From a bacterium (GTDB lineage Bacteria > Elusimicrobiota > Elusimicrobia > UBA1565 > UBA9628), in NCBI GenBank assembly GCA_021810245.1, contig JAJZJF010000012.1:1-32315 (forward strand): a stretch of DNA of 32,315 nt, written 5' to 3'. The notes under the pieces were generated by a model. It made no database searches. It was not told where the DNA came from and saw only the letters and a program-made list of their open reading frames with translations. Shown in pieces: positions 1-8,233 of the stretch (positions within the stretch are counted from its first letter, which is position 1; the number at the start of each line of letters is the position of its first letter). A program made the position numbers and the translations under genes.

Positions 1-938
1 AGTTCAATTAAGTCGTTAGGATTGACCCAACGATCGAGATCAAGTCCGCAGCCTCGGTAATAGGTTCCGGAACCTAAAATATCTCCCGGATAAATCGTTT
101 CTTCCTGGGAGACATGGGAAATCATGGTCTCAAAGCTCCAATACCTTCCTCCGGAGTTTCCTTCACTCCATTTTTCGCCATTCACGGAAACCGACATGGC
201 AAGATCGTTCGGGTTTTTGATTTCATCGGGAGTGACTAGATAAGGCCCAAGACCGGTGGCGAAATCTTTTCCCTTGGCGGGGCCCATGCGGCAGATCATC
301 TCATTTTTTTGAATATCGCGGGCGGAAAAATCGTTGAGGATGGTATAGCCGGCGATATATTTTCCGGCGTCTTGAACGGAGATGTCGCGGCCTTTTTTTC
401 CGATGATGCAGGCGATCTCAAGCTCAAAATCAAAACGGCGGGTATAACTAGGCCAGGGAATATTTGCCTTATGCCCATAAATCTCGCGATGATTTCCTTT
501 GTAATAAATCGGTTGATTATACCAGGCTTCGCTTAAAGGCTCATTTCGGCGTTTTGAAGCCTGTAGGGCGTGATCTTCAAAAGCGAAAAAGTCTCTCAAA
601 GAGGGAGGCTGTGGAACCGGGGCCAGGAAGCGGATATCAGATTCCGAATATTCAATTTTTTCGCCGGCTGCTTGAACGGGAATTCTTTGGGGAAAATTTT
701 TAGAGAGAAAATCAAGGGTTTCTCTCACGGCGGCGAGAGATTCTTCCCCCATTTCCAAAAAGGCGATGATTTCCGGTGGAACCAAGGCGTCGGCTAATTT
801 TTGCGGATTTGATTTGTTTTCGGACTCAAAGCGATGGCGGGTGGCTAAGTTGAGATCAAAAATGCGATGGTTGAGCACGGCGCCCAAGCGTTTAAGCGGG
901 CCTATCGGAGAAGATATCTCAAAACTTAAAAGCTTCAT
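1..938 (-). CDS. Fumarylacetoacetate hydrolase family protein (3' end outside window)
   Basis: The ORF track misses this gene because its stop lies beyond the left edge. I translated the minus strand from the ATG at 938 (MKLLSFEISSPIGPLKRLG...) and found 312 codons with no stop. The central and C-terminal parts match the FAH fold: FDFELEIACIIGKKGRDI carries the acidic E-x-E metal ligands, followed by YIAGYTILNDFSARDIQ and GPAKGKDFATGLGPYLV, and later GDILGSGTYYRGCG. Members of the family hydrolyse or hydrate 2-oxo / beta-diketo acids in aromatic or amino-acid catabolism, in the cytoplasm with Mg2+ or Mn2+. The exact substrate cannot be told. The expected Shine-Dalgarno window is occupied by a REP palindrome (947-957), with no purine-rich site next to the ATG. 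The gene is divergent from tRNA-Val. Confidence 0.88.
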   Translation of the reverse strand, partial: MKLLSFEISSPIGPLKRLGAVLNHRIFDLNLATRHRFESENKSNPQKLADALVPPEIIAFLEMGEESLAAVRETLDFLSKNFPQRIPVQAAGEKIEYSESDIRFLAPVPQPPSLRDFFAFEDHALQASKRRNEPLSEAWYNQPIYYKGNHREIYGHKANIPWPSYTRRFDFELEIACIIGKKGRDISVQDAGKYIAGYTILNDFSARDIQKNEMICRMGPAKGKDFATGLGPYLVTPDEIKNPNDLAMSVSVNGEKWSEGNSGGRYWSFETMISHVSQEETIYPGDILGSGTYYRGCGLDLDRWVNPNDLIE

Positions 939-943
939 CGGAG

Positions 944-972
944 TTGGGGACTGTCCCTAATTATTGTAAAAT
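944..972 (+). promoter_or_regulatory. Possible promoter of tRNA-Val
   Basis: A -10 like TAAAAT (967-972, preceded by TG) lies 10 nt before the mature tRNA. A weak -35 TTGGGG (944-949) is 17 nt upstream and overlaps the REP copy. Only the -10 is convincing. Confidence 0.4.
947..957. repeat. REP palindrome copy 1 (GGGACTGTCCC)
   Basis: Core 11-mer GGGAC-T-GTCCC. It lies about 8 nt upstream of the FAH-family start codon, where a ribosome-binding site would be expected, and overlaps the possible -35 region of tRNA-Val. Confidence 0.9.
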
Positions 973-982
973 CAAAAGAGCC

Positions 983-1054
983 GGGCCGTTAGCTCAGCGG
1001 TAGAGCGCTGTCCTCACACGACAGATGTCAGAGGTTCAAATCCTCTACGGCCCA
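983..1054 (+). tRNA. tRNA-Val (anticodon CAC)
   Basis: The 72-nt sequence folds as a canonical cloverleaf: acceptor GGGCCGT/ACGGCCC with discriminator A, D arm GCTC...GAGC, anticodon arm CTGTC-CTCACAC-GACAG giving anticodon CAC, and T arm AGAGG-TTCAAAT-CCTCT. CCA is not encoded. A weak inverted repeat AAGG-TTTTAA-CCTT followed by T-rich sequence lies immediately downstream and reaches into the convergent channel gene stop; it may serve as a shared terminator. Confidence 0.96.
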
Positions 1055-1059
1055 AGGTT

Positions 1060-1734
1060 TTAACCTTTTGATTTTTTGACGAAATCGCGAATCAGTTCCG
1101 CCGCCGCGTCTTTCCCGCCCAGGCCAAAAGCGATCGCCGCAGCGAGGCCGACCGAGGCAAAGAGAATCTCAATAGCGACAGTTAAGAGTTCCATTTTAAA
1201 TCCCAATTGCTCAAGCGCGGTCATTGCGGTAAAAATGAGAACGAAGGTGTAGGTAATCTGGGCGAGAAACGCGCTACCTGAAAGCCCATTTGATTTTGCC
1301 GCGTTTTCAACCACAGTTGATAGAAAGCGCGCGAAGAAAAGGCCGGCAAATAAAATCAAAAGAGCCGCGACCACGGTCGGCAAGAAAAGAGCGAATTGCT
1401 CTAAGAGGTTTGACACCACGGTCATATTGACCGCGTTGGCGGCCGAGATGATGAATATAAACAGGATAAACCAGTAGATTAGGAAAGAAGCGACATAGGC
1501 GGGCGATTTTCCAAAGCCCAAATGAGAGAAGACCTCGTTGAGGCCAATGCGGCTGGTGTAATCATCGAGATGGGCGCGTTCAAAGAGCTTGTCAACCACC
1601 GTTCTCAGCGCTCTGGCGACAAACATCCCGATAATCAACAAGACGATGGCCGCCGCGAGCTGCGGCAGATGCGAGGCGAAACGATTTAACGCGTCGCTTA
1701 ACGGATCTAGAATCAAGCTGGTATAGGCGTTCAT
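1060..1734 (-). CDS. Small conserved-TM-helix (MscS-related) channel protein
   Basis: A 224-aa membrane protein with about four hydrophobic segments (residues ~25-45, 80-102, 115-138, 160-205). The end of the last segment, VGLAAAIAFGLGGKDAAAELI, matches the conserved TM-helix repeat (PF05552-type) of mechanosensitive-channel relatives, whose FGLGGKDAA motif resembles the MscS pore-lining helix. The MscS beta and C-terminal domains are absent, so this is a TM-only member; gating by tension is inferred from the family. It lies 31 nt downstream of hutH on the same strand, but a strong promoter (TTGACA-17-TAAGAT) ends 6 nt before the ATG, so it is probably also transcribed alone, as a leaderless message. 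There is no Shine-Dalgarno. Confidence 0.82.
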   Translation of the reverse strand: MNAYTSLILDPLSDALNRFASHLPQLAAAIVLLIIGMFVARALRTVVDKLFERAHLDDYTSRIGLNEVFSHLGFGKSPAYVASFLIYWFILFIFIISAANAVNMTVVSNLLEQFALFLPTVVAALLILFAGLFFARFLSTVVENAAKSNGLSGSAFLAQITYTFVLIFTAMTALEQLGFKMELLTVAIEILFASVGLAAAIAFGLGGKDAAAELIRDFVKKSKG

Positions 1735-1740
1735 GGTTTT

Positions 1741-1769
1741 ATCTTAGAGAAGTTTAAGGCGTTTGTCAA
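1741..1769 (-). promoter_or_regulatory. Promoter for the small channel gene, leaderless
   Basis: On the minus strand: TTGACA (1769-1764, perfect -35), 17-nt spacer, TAAGAT (1746-1741), then 6 nt (AAAACC) and ATG at 1734. A start 6-7 nt below the -10 would fall on the ATG itself. The -35 contains the TGA stop codon of hutH. Confidence 0.62.
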
Positions 1770-3268
1770 TCGAAATATCCATCCAGAATCAGAAGGCGGG
1801 CTTTTTCTATTTCGCTGGAAAGCGGACGGTCTTGAAGATCAGGGGGGATTTGTTCCCTGAGCTTTTTAAGGAAGCTCAAAACTCCGAGGCCGGGCTTAAG
1901 AGGTTTGTGATATTCCATTGCGGAGGCGGCGCAAAGAACTTCAATAGCGATAATTCGCGAAACATTGTTGAGAATTTTTTTAAGCTTTAACGCCGCGCCC
2001 ATTCCCATGCTGACGAAATCTTCTTGATTGGCCGAAGTGGGTATGGAATCGCTGGAAGAAGGATGAGCCAAGATTTTGTTTTCAGAGGCCAAAGAGGCCG
2101 CCGCGACTTGGGCGATCATCCAGCCGGATTCAAGCCCAGGGCGCTGCGCCAAAAAGGGTTTGAGCCGCGGGGCTTGCCCTAAAATGAGCTGAAAAATTCG
2201 CCGTTCGGACATGTTGCCCAGCGAGGTAAGCGCGATAGCGGCAAAATCAAAGGCAAAACTTAAGGCCTGGCCGTGAAAATTGCCCGCGGAAATGATTTCT
2301 CCATTGGGGAACACGATGGGGTTATCCGTGACGCTCTCCATTTCGCGCTCGACCGTTTTTCTTGAAAACTCAAGCGCGTCAAAGACCGCGCCATGGACTT
2401 GGGGAAGGCATCTAAGACTGTAAGGATCCTGAACGCGGGGGTCGTTTGTTCGGTGGGATTCTCTTAAGGCGCTGCCTTTAAGAAGATGTTTCAGCTGCCG
2501 TGCCGCCTCTATCTGTCCCGGATGCGGCTTGAGCTTTTGAATTTGATCCTCGAAAGGAGTTGGGGTTCCCGTCAGGGCTTCTAAACTCAGGGCGGATGCC
2601 TTTTGCGCCGCTTCAAAAACTCGGTAGGCGAAAGACAAGGCCAGTCCCCCCACCGCCTGCATTGCCTGCGTTCCATTAATGAGAGAAAGGCCTTCTTTGG
2701 CTTCTAGCTTAATTGGAGAACATCCAATGGCGCGGAGAAGCTGGGAACTTTTCATTAATTTCCCTTTTAAAAAAGCGTTCCCTTCTCCGATCAGTAAAAG
2801 AGCCATATGGGCTTGGGGCGCCAAATCTCCGCTGGCGCCGACCGAACCTTGGGAGGGAATAAACGGAGAAGCTTGGGAGTTAAATACCCTGAGCATATGC
2901 TCGATGAGTTCTACGCGCGCCCCGGAATATCCTCGGGAAAGTTCATTAGCCCTTAAAAAGAGAATAGCCCGGGCTTCTTCTTGACTCAGAATTTCTCCCA
3001 CTCCGCAGGCGTGGCTTAAGACGAGATTTCTTTGAAGCTCAAGGAGTTTGTCTTTTGGGATTTTTTGGGAGGCTAAGCTCCCAAAGCCGGTATTAATCCC
3101 ATAGACGGGATTTTGGCCGGAGGCGATTTTTTCGACAATAAAGCGCGATTTTTTGATTGGAGAAAGACTGGATGCGGGTAAAATAGCGCTAAGCGACTTG
3201 CCCAAGAGCGGCAGGTCAAAAAGCGAAAGCTTTTTAGGGAGCCTAAATTCTTTCAATGGCGACGGCAA
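1766..3268 (-). CDS. hutH: Histidine ammonia-lyase (HAL/PAL family, MIO enzyme)
   Basis: Aromatic amino-acid lyase that deaminates L-histidine to trans-urocanate, the first step of histidine degradation, as a cytoplasmic tetramer. The MIO-forming triad is in GSVGASGDLAPQAH (A145-S146-G147 with my start), the catalytic tyrosine in VYGINTGFG (Y56), LVLSHACGVGE has the Ser-His typical of HALs rather than PAL/TAL, and ESVTDNPIVF...GNFHGQ is conserved. The tracked ORF begins at 3409 but would overlap the conserved thiolase end by 167 nt. I prefer TTG at 3268, about 10 nt after a GGAGGGGGAG Shine-Dalgarno inside the thiolase gene; this gives 500 aa, close to known HALs (~510). TTG at 3256 is an alternative. 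No hutU, hutI or hutG lies nearby, so histidine use is inferred from motifs only. Confidence 0.9.
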   Translation of the reverse strand: MPSPLKEFRLPKKLSLFDLPLLGKSLSAILPASSLSPIKKSRFIVEKIASGQNPVYGINTGFGSLASQKIPKDKLLELQRNLVLSHACGVGEILSQEEARAILFLRANELSRGYSGARVELIEHMLRVFNSQASPFIPSQGSVGASGDLAPQAHMALLLIGEGNAFLKGKLMKSSQLLRAIGCSPIKLEAKEGLSLINGTQAMQAVGGLALSFAYRVFEAAQKASALSLEALTGTPTPFEDQIQKLKPHPGQIEAARQLKHLLKGSALRESHRTNDPRVQDPYSLRCLPQVHGAVFDALEFSRKTVEREMESVTDNPIVFPNGEIISAGNFHGQALSFAFDFAAIALTSLGNMSERRIFQLILGQAPRLKPFLAQRPGLESGWMIAQVAAASLASENKILAHPSSSDSIPTSANQEDFVSMGMGAALKLKKILNNVSRIIAIEVLCAASAMEYHKPLKPGLGVLSFLKKLREQIPPDLQDRPLSSEIEKARLLILDGYFD

Positions 3269-4388
3269 CGGACTCTCCCCCTCCAAGGCATATAGCCGCG
3301 ATGCCGCGCTTTTTTTCACGCGCTTTAAGCGCGTAGAGAAGAGTGACCAGTATCCGCGCTCCGCTGGCTCCCAGAGGATGTCCCAAGGCGACGGCGCCGC
3401 CGTTGACATTGACTTTTTCCGGAGAAAGGCCGGCCAGTTTAGAGACCGCTAAAGCGACGACGCTGAAAGCTTCGTTGACCTCGAAAAGATCGACTGAGTC
3501 TTTAGACCAGCCTGTTTTTTTGAGAAGCTTGTCGATGGCTCCGGCGGGCGCGGTCGTAAACCATTTCGGCTCTTGGGAAAATGTCGCCCAGCCAACGATG
3601 CGGGCGAGCGGTTTTTTCCCCGCGGCCCCTTTGGCGTTGGATAAAACCAGAGCGGCGGCGCCGTCGTTAAGCTTTGAAGCGTTAGCCGCGGTAATGGTGC
3701 CGCCGGTTTTAAAGACGGGTTTAAGCCGCGCGATTTTTTCGGGCTTTCCCCTTCCGGGTTCCTCGTCTAAAGCGATTCCGTCGACGGGAAATATCTCTTC
3801 CGAAAAAGCGCCGCTTTGTTGGGCTTTAAGAGCCCGCGCGTAACTTTCGGCGGCATGCGCGTCCTGCATTTCGCGTGTGAGGGCATGGGTTTCCGCGCAC
3901 AACTCCCCGCATTCTCCCATATGCCAATTGGAATAGGGATCGATGAGTCCGTCTTTTAAAATGGAATCAACTAAGACTCCGTTTCCATAGCGGTATCCAT
4001 TTCGCGCTTTTTCAAGTAAAAAAGGAGCTTGGGACATGGACTCCATTCCGCCGGCAGCCGCATAGTCTTCTTCGCCAAGGGCCAGAGATTGCGAAGCCAT
4101 CATGACCGCCTTAAGCCCCGAGCCACAGACCTTGTTGACGGTCGCAGCCCCCACTGAAACCGGAATTTGAGCCTGGATCATCGCTTGCCGGGCCGGGGCT
4201 TGCCCCACTCCACCTGACAAGACATTGCCCATCACGACTTCTCCTAAAGCGTCTGGCGAGATTCCCGCTCTTTTGACAGCTTCGGCTAAAATCTTTCCCC
4301 CTAATTGAGGCGCGCTATAACTGGCCAGCGCTCCGTTAAGCGAGCCAATCGGCGTTCTGACGGCAGACAGAATAAATATATCTTCCAT
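3243..4388 (-). CDS. Thiolase (acetyl-CoA C-acetyltransferase)
   Basis: A 381-aa thiolase that condenses or cleaves acyl-CoA at the acetoacetyl-CoA level, in the cytoplasm. Motifs in order: nucleophilic Cys88 in NKVCGSGLKAV, VNEAF (305-308), His337 in GGAVALGHPLGASG and second catalytic Cys367 in CLGGGESVAV (more often C-x-GGG-x-G, so the loop differs slightly). Start ATG 4388 follows a GGGGG Shine-Dalgarno at good spacing. The length is a little under the usual ~390, with a shortened loop before the TITAANAS motif. The 3' end overlaps the hutH start, implying translational coupling. The upstream REP (4405-4427) separates it from the DUF3307 gene. Biosynthetic versus degradative role cannot be told. 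Confidence 0.93.
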   Translation of the reverse strand: MEDIFILSAVRTPIGSLNGALASYSAPQLGGKILAEAVKRAGISPDALGEVVMGNVLSGGVGQAPARQAMIQAQIPVSVGAATVNKVCGSGLKAVMMASQSLALGEEDYAAAGGMESMSQAPFLLEKARNGYRYGNGVLVDSILKDGLIDPYSNWHMGECGELCAETHALTREMQDAHAAESYARALKAQQSGAFSEEIFPVDGIALDEEPGRGKPEKIARLKPVFKTGGTITAANASKLNDGAAALVLSNAKGAAGKKPLARIVGWATFSQEPKWFTTAPAGAIDKLLKKTGWSKDSVDLFEVNEAFSVVALAVSKLAGLSPEKVNVNGGAVALGHPLGASGARILVTLLYALKAREKKRGIAAICLGGGESVAVAIERI

Positions 4389-4404
4389 GTTTCCCCCTTT
4401 TTTT

Positions 4405-4427
4405 GAGTTAGGGACAGTCCCTAACTC
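4405..4427. repeat. REP palindrome copy 2 (perfect 23-nt)
   Basis: A perfect 23-nt palindrome around GGGAC-A-GTCCC with extended GAGTTA/TAACTC arms. It fills the gap between the DUF3307 stop codon, which overlaps its end, and the thiolase ribosome-binding site. Confidence 0.92.
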
Positions 4428-5139
4428 ACTTATAATACAAGATTCGGGAGGTTAAACCGCAAATTCCGGCGATAGAGCTCCCTACAAATAAGCTCGTCCA
4501 TGAAAACGATTTCCATTTTTTTAAGCGAAGAGAAATCATGCCCAGCAGCCACAAAGGAGCCGCAAAAGCCCAGAAATTTTTTGGCAGCATGAAACACAGG
4601 GCAAAGCCCAGCCTTTCCGTTATCTGGGCGTATTTTTGAAAAGCGTCGGGGAAAGGCTTGTTAAAAAGATCTTGTTCGATAAAGTAAATTAGAATTCCGC
4701 TCATATGAGTAGCGACGACAAACAAACAGCCCAGGACCGGCCAAATTTCGGGAACTAATTGAGTCGCGGGATTTGAAAATTGCAGGAGAGGCGCGACCGC
4801 GAAAATGGCGGTCGCGTGAATAACTTGATCCCAAAGAAAGTAGAGGGTGTTGTCCGGAGTATGATAGCGGAAAATGGTAAAAACCCGCCACTCATCTTCA
4901 ATCCAATGGGCCAAGAATAAAAGAATGACGCAAGCCCAGCCGTTGAGGCTAAAATCTTTCCATTCAATCCAGGGGCGGGACAGGTAGGGATAGGTCAAAA
5001 GAGCGTAAAAAACCGGGTGCATCGCGCAATGAAACAACATCCCAAAAATATTTTTGCGCTTCCAGCGGTTGACGGCGTTGGTTTGAAAAGTGAAATCCGC
5101 CAATAAATGCCCAAAGAGTAGCCGCCAAAATATAATCAT
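4426..5139 (-). CDS. DUF3307 family membrane protein
   Basis: A 237-aa polytopic membrane protein with roughly six hydrophobic segments. The N-terminal LLFGHLLADFTFQT followed by K, then HCAMHPVFYALLT and LAHWIEDEW, match the DUF3307 pattern (G-HLL-DF-x-Q-T with later conserved His and acidic residues). The function of the family is unknown. It starts 17 nt after the cyclase stop, with a weak GGAAA as the only ribosome-binding candidate, so it probably belongs to the HEAT-cyclase operon. The conserved His and Asp/Glu inside the hydrophobic segments could mark a metal or polar site; that is inference. Confidence 0.75.
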   Translation of the reverse strand: MIIFWRLLFGHLLADFTFQTNAVNRWKRKNIFGMLFHCAMHPVFYALLTYPYLSRPWIEWKDFSLNGWACVILLFLAHWIEDEWRVFTIFRYHTPDNTLYFLWDQVIHATAIFAVAPLLQFSNPATQLVPEIWPVLGCLFVVATHMSGILIYFIEQDLFNKPFPDAFQKYAQITERLGFALCFMLPKNFWAFAAPLWLLGMISLRLKKWKSFSWTSLFVGSSIAGICGLTSRILYYK

Positions 5140-5156
5140 TTAAATAAGGGTTTCCA

Positions 5157-7211
5157 TTATTTGGCGCTCAGGTGAATGATTCCGTCCCAGGGGGTGCTCT
5201 CTTGGGCCTTTTTGCAAGCGGAAAGATAAAACGAAGCGATTCCGTCATTGGGAATAATTTTTAGAAAGGTATCAAAAAGCGCTATTGCGTTGACATATTC
5301 TTTGTTGCGGACATCTTGAAGCGCTTGATTGTAAATTGGAAGGGCCGTTTTCCAGGCGCGGGGCAATGCGCCTTTTCGCGCTAAAATCTGGTAGGTCTTA
5401 ATTGGAGTTTCCTTTCCTAGGACGCGAATGATTCCCACTTCCCTGGCTTCAATTTCCGTCTTGGCTTCGGAATAGACCGCTTCGCTAATCATGGTTTTAG
5501 ATCGGAAAAACTTATTGGCTCCTTCAAGCCGAGAGGCTAAATTGACCTCGTCTCCGATGACCGTGTACTGCAGTTTATTCTCGCTTCCGGTCAGCCCCAC
5601 GGTGACGAAACCGGAGTTGATTCCGATGCGGACTTCAGGGGTATGCGCGATTCCGGCAGGAAGGTTTTTATTGAGCTCTAAAACGGCTTCCTGGATGGAC
5701 AAGGCCGTCAGGCACGCTTTGACGCGGTGAGATTTGACCTCGACCGGCGCGTTCCAAAACGCCATGATGGAGTCTCCGATATACTTGTCGACCACGCCTT
5801 GGTGATCTTGGATGACCTGGCTAAGTCTTGAAAGGTAGCGGTTTAAAAACGCGATTAAATCTTCCGGAGACATTTTTTCCGATATGCTGGTGAAATGAGC
5901 GATATCGAGAAAGAGAATCGTCATATCTTTTTTCTCGCCTCCCAGTTTTACCTTCTCGGGGTTTCTGGCGAGATTTTCGACGACCTCGGGAGAGACAAAC
6001 TGCGCGAATAAATTTTTGATGAATTTTTTTTCGCGGCCTTCGGTTAGGGACTGATAAATGGTTTCTCCGATAAACGAGAAAAGAAGAGCCGTGGACGGAA
6101 GAACAAATTCAATCCGAATTCCATTAAGAAATTGCCACTCGCAAAACCCAGTCCAGGCCAGGAAAATTCCGAGAGTTGAAAAACTCGCCACAAGCGGAGA
6201 TAAACGCCTAAGAAAAAAGGGCAGCCAGATAAACAGGAGGATGATCAAAATCTGATAATAAGGAGGCCAGGGGCGCATCCAATTGTGATGGAGTAAATTA
6301 TCGATGACATTGGCGTGATACTCAACGCCTGGGCTAGTATCTTTAAATGGCGATGGAAAATGGTCAAAAGCGGCTAAGGCCGTCGATCCTACCAAGACCA
6401 AGGAGCCTTTAAAAACATTTTTTATCTCTGGCGGCAAATTGGGATCTAGGATTTTCGCAATTGAAATGATGCGGTGTGGAGACTGACGGATGTCTCGTGC
6501 GTTTAAGGGCGCCACAGCCTGATTTTCCGTCTTATAATAAGAATAAGTTGGAGGATTGAAATTGATGAAAAAATATTGTTCGGAGGCGTTCCGTGGAATA
6601 ATTGAATTGAGAGGTTTTCCAGTAAAAATCGTATAGGCTGGAACCTCAAGGGCTTCTGCGCTTAAATTAGTTTCCGGATTTTTTATAGAAGAGTGGAAAA
6701 GGCGGAATCTCCGGATATGTCCATCGGCGTCGATATCGTCTCCAATTGAGACGTATCCAAAGTTTTTGACAACATTGAGTAGCGGAGAAATGGGCAAGGT
6801 CAAAGCGCTTTTTTTGCTGGGGTCAAAGGCATATGGCAAAACGACCGATTTAAATTTTTGGAGAGATTGGGCTAACTGCTTGTCTCCTTTTCTATGGTCG
6901 ATAAAAAGAACGTCAAAGACCAGGGTTTTAACCCCTAATTGCCTCAGGCGATCACTCAGTTGAGCAAAAACCGATCTTGGCAGCGGATACCCATAGCGCT
7001 CAAGGGTTGAGTCATCGACCGCGGCGATAATGATTCGCGGGTCTCCTCGTTTTAAAAGAGGACGATTGACCTGAAAAAGAAAATCCTGCCAGCCATTTTC
7101 TTGGCCTTTAAAAAAATTATCTTTCTTGACCCCAAATAGAATGGGCCTATACAGGAAAATAAAAACGAGGCTTAAGCCTAAAGAAAAAACGAGGCCGAAG
7201 CGGCGTCTCAT
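5157..7211 (-). CDS. CHASE2-domain adenylate/guanylate cyclase (class III)
   Basis: A 684-aa inner-membrane receptor cyclase. Order: N-terminal TM (GLVFSLGLSLVFIFLY), extracytoplasmic CHASE2 sensor (~40-320; IIIAAVDDSTLERYGYPLPRS is typical), three TMs (~345-410), class III cyclase domain (~445-620) and a short TPR-like C-terminus. Metal-binding Asp residues are in TILFLDIAHFT and KYIGDSIMAFWNAP; the Lys of VDKYIGD and YTVIGDEVNLASRLEG hold the base-selecting and transition-state Asn/Arg positions. Most CHASE2 relatives make cAMP, so adenylate cyclase is likelier. Its ATG overlaps the TGA of the HEAT-repeat gene (ATGA), so translation is coupled, which suggests that the secreted HEAT protein works with the CHASE2 sensor. 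Confidence 0.92.
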   Translation of the reverse strand: MRRRFGLVFSLGLSLVFIFLYRPILFGVKKDNFFKGQENGWQDFLFQVNRPLLKRGDPRIIIAAVDDSTLERYGYPLPRSVFAQLSDRLRQLGVKTLVFDVLFIDHRKGDKQLAQSLQKFKSVVLPYAFDPSKKSALTLPISPLLNVVKNFGYVSIGDDIDADGHIRRFRLFHSSIKNPETNLSAEALEVPAYTIFTGKPLNSIIPRNASEQYFFINFNPPTYSYYKTENQAVAPLNARDIRQSPHRIISIAKILDPNLPPEIKNVFKGSLVLVGSTALAAFDHFPSPFKDTSPGVEYHANVIDNLLHHNWMRPWPPYYQILIILLFIWLPFFLRRLSPLVASFSTLGIFLAWTGFCEWQFLNGIRIEFVLPSTALLFSFIGETIYQSLTEGREKKFIKNLFAQFVSPEVVENLARNPEKVKLGGEKKDMTILFLDIAHFTSISEKMSPEDLIAFLNRYLSRLSQVIQDHQGVVDKYIGDSIMAFWNAPVEVKSHRVKACLTALSIQEAVLELNKNLPAGIAHTPEVRIGINSGFVTVGLTGSENKLQYTVIGDEVNLASRLEGANKFFRSKTMISEAVYSEAKTEIEAREVGIIRVLGKETPIKTYQILARKGALPRAWKTALPIYNQALQDVRNKEYVNAIALFDTFLKIIPNDGIASFYLSACKKAQESTPWDGIIHLSAK

Positions 7212-8221
7212 TTCTTGCGGGAAGGCGAAGGTTTTATTCCAAGCCTTCCCTTGATTTGAGCTTCGGCAAAACCAATCAAGCTAATGGTGGCCGGATCTTT
7301 TTCTTGTTTAGAAAGTTTTTGAAGAGCTTTGAGGGCTTTTTTCCCGCCGGCCATTCCTAAAATAGTCACGGCTTCTTGACGCAAGAAAGGGTCTTTTTGC
7401 TTTAGGGCTTTAAGCGCGATATTTTTTCCCTGAAAATTCCCTAATTTTGAAAGAGACCGCGCTGCATTAAGGCTCACGGAAAAGTTTTTATCCTTGAGGG
7501 CTTTGAGAAGAGGCGCGATCGCCAATTTCCCTCCGGTCGATCCCAAGGCGATGACCGCGGCCTCGCGAACATTGATATCAGGGTCCTTGGTCAAAGCGGC
7601 CAAAGCGGCGGAGGCTTCTTGAGATTGAATTTGCCCCAAGGCCGCGGCGGCGGTTTGCCGAATATTGGCGTTGGGACTTTTAAGGGTATGAATTAAAGCT
7701 GGTACCGCGGCGGTCGCGTGAAGGCTACCCAAGGTTTTTATTGCTGCAAAGCGAACGCTTTCATGGGAATCGGAGATTGCTGAAATTAAGGTTGGAATTG
7801 CCGCGGGGTCGGCCAAATAGGCCAAGGCGACGGCGGCGTTTTGCCGAACCTGGGAAGATTGTGAAGAGGCTAAAAGTTGGGCGATTTGAGGAGCGTCCGC
7901 CTTGACTCTTAAAAGACCTAGGGCATGAATGGCTGAGGCGCAGACGGCCGGGTCTTTATCCGACAGCGCTTGGGTTAAAGGCGCGATGGAGGCGGGGTTG
8001 TGGTTTTGCGCGAGCGTTTGAATGGCTGATAAGCGAACAGACGGGATCGGACTTTTGATGTTTTCCAAAGCCGTTAAGTAAGGGTCTTGAGGAACTAGGG
8101 GATGAGGAACCGTGGCGGTGGGCGTTGGCGCGGCGTCGCTATTGGGCTTGGGGTTATTTTGAGCGGAAAAACCCCGCACGGATAAAGCTAAAAATACGAA
8201 AACAAACATGAAATTTTTCAT
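7208..8221 (-). CDS. Secreted HEAT-repeat protein
   Basis: A 337-aa protein with an N-terminal signal peptide (MKNFMFVFVFLALSVRGFSA), a Pro/Thr/Ala-rich linker to ~residue 45, then about eight or nine HEAT/PBS-lyase-type repeats of ~31 aa (for example DKDPAVCASAIHALGLLRV, DSHESVRFAAIKTLGSL, SPNANIRQTAAAALGQI). Such alpha-solenoids are protein-binding scaffolds with no catalytic residues. Export to the periplasm is implied by the signal peptide. A good Shine-Dalgarno (AAAGGAG) precedes the ATG. It is 12 nt from motB upstream and overlaps the cyclase start downstream, so it may be a periplasmic partner of either. Confidence 0.88.
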   Translation of the reverse strand: MKNFMFVFVFLALSVRGFSAQNNPKPNSDAAPTPTATVPHPLVPQDPYLTALENIKSPIPSVRLSAIQTLAQNHNPASIAPLTQALSDKDPAVCASAIHALGLLRVKADAPQIAQLLASSQSSQVRQNAAVALAYLADPAAIPTLISAISDSHESVRFAAIKTLGSLHATAAVPALIHTLKSPNANIRQTAAAALGQIQSQEASAALAALTKDPDINVREAAVIALGSTGGKLAIAPLLKALKDKNFSVSLNAARSLSKLGNFQGKNIALKALKQKDPFLRQEAVTILGMAGGKKALKALQKLSKQEKDPATISLIGFAEAQIKGRLGIKPSPSRKK

Positions 8222-8233
8222 CGTTTTCTCCTT

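Noticed and set aside
3269-3409. Upstream extension of the hutH ORF
   Set aside because: It would overlap the conserved thiolase C-terminus by 167 nt and the extra residues have no match to the HAL family.
3343-3843. 166-aa plus-strand ORF
   Set aside because: Antisense to the thiolase catalytic region, which has all family motifs.
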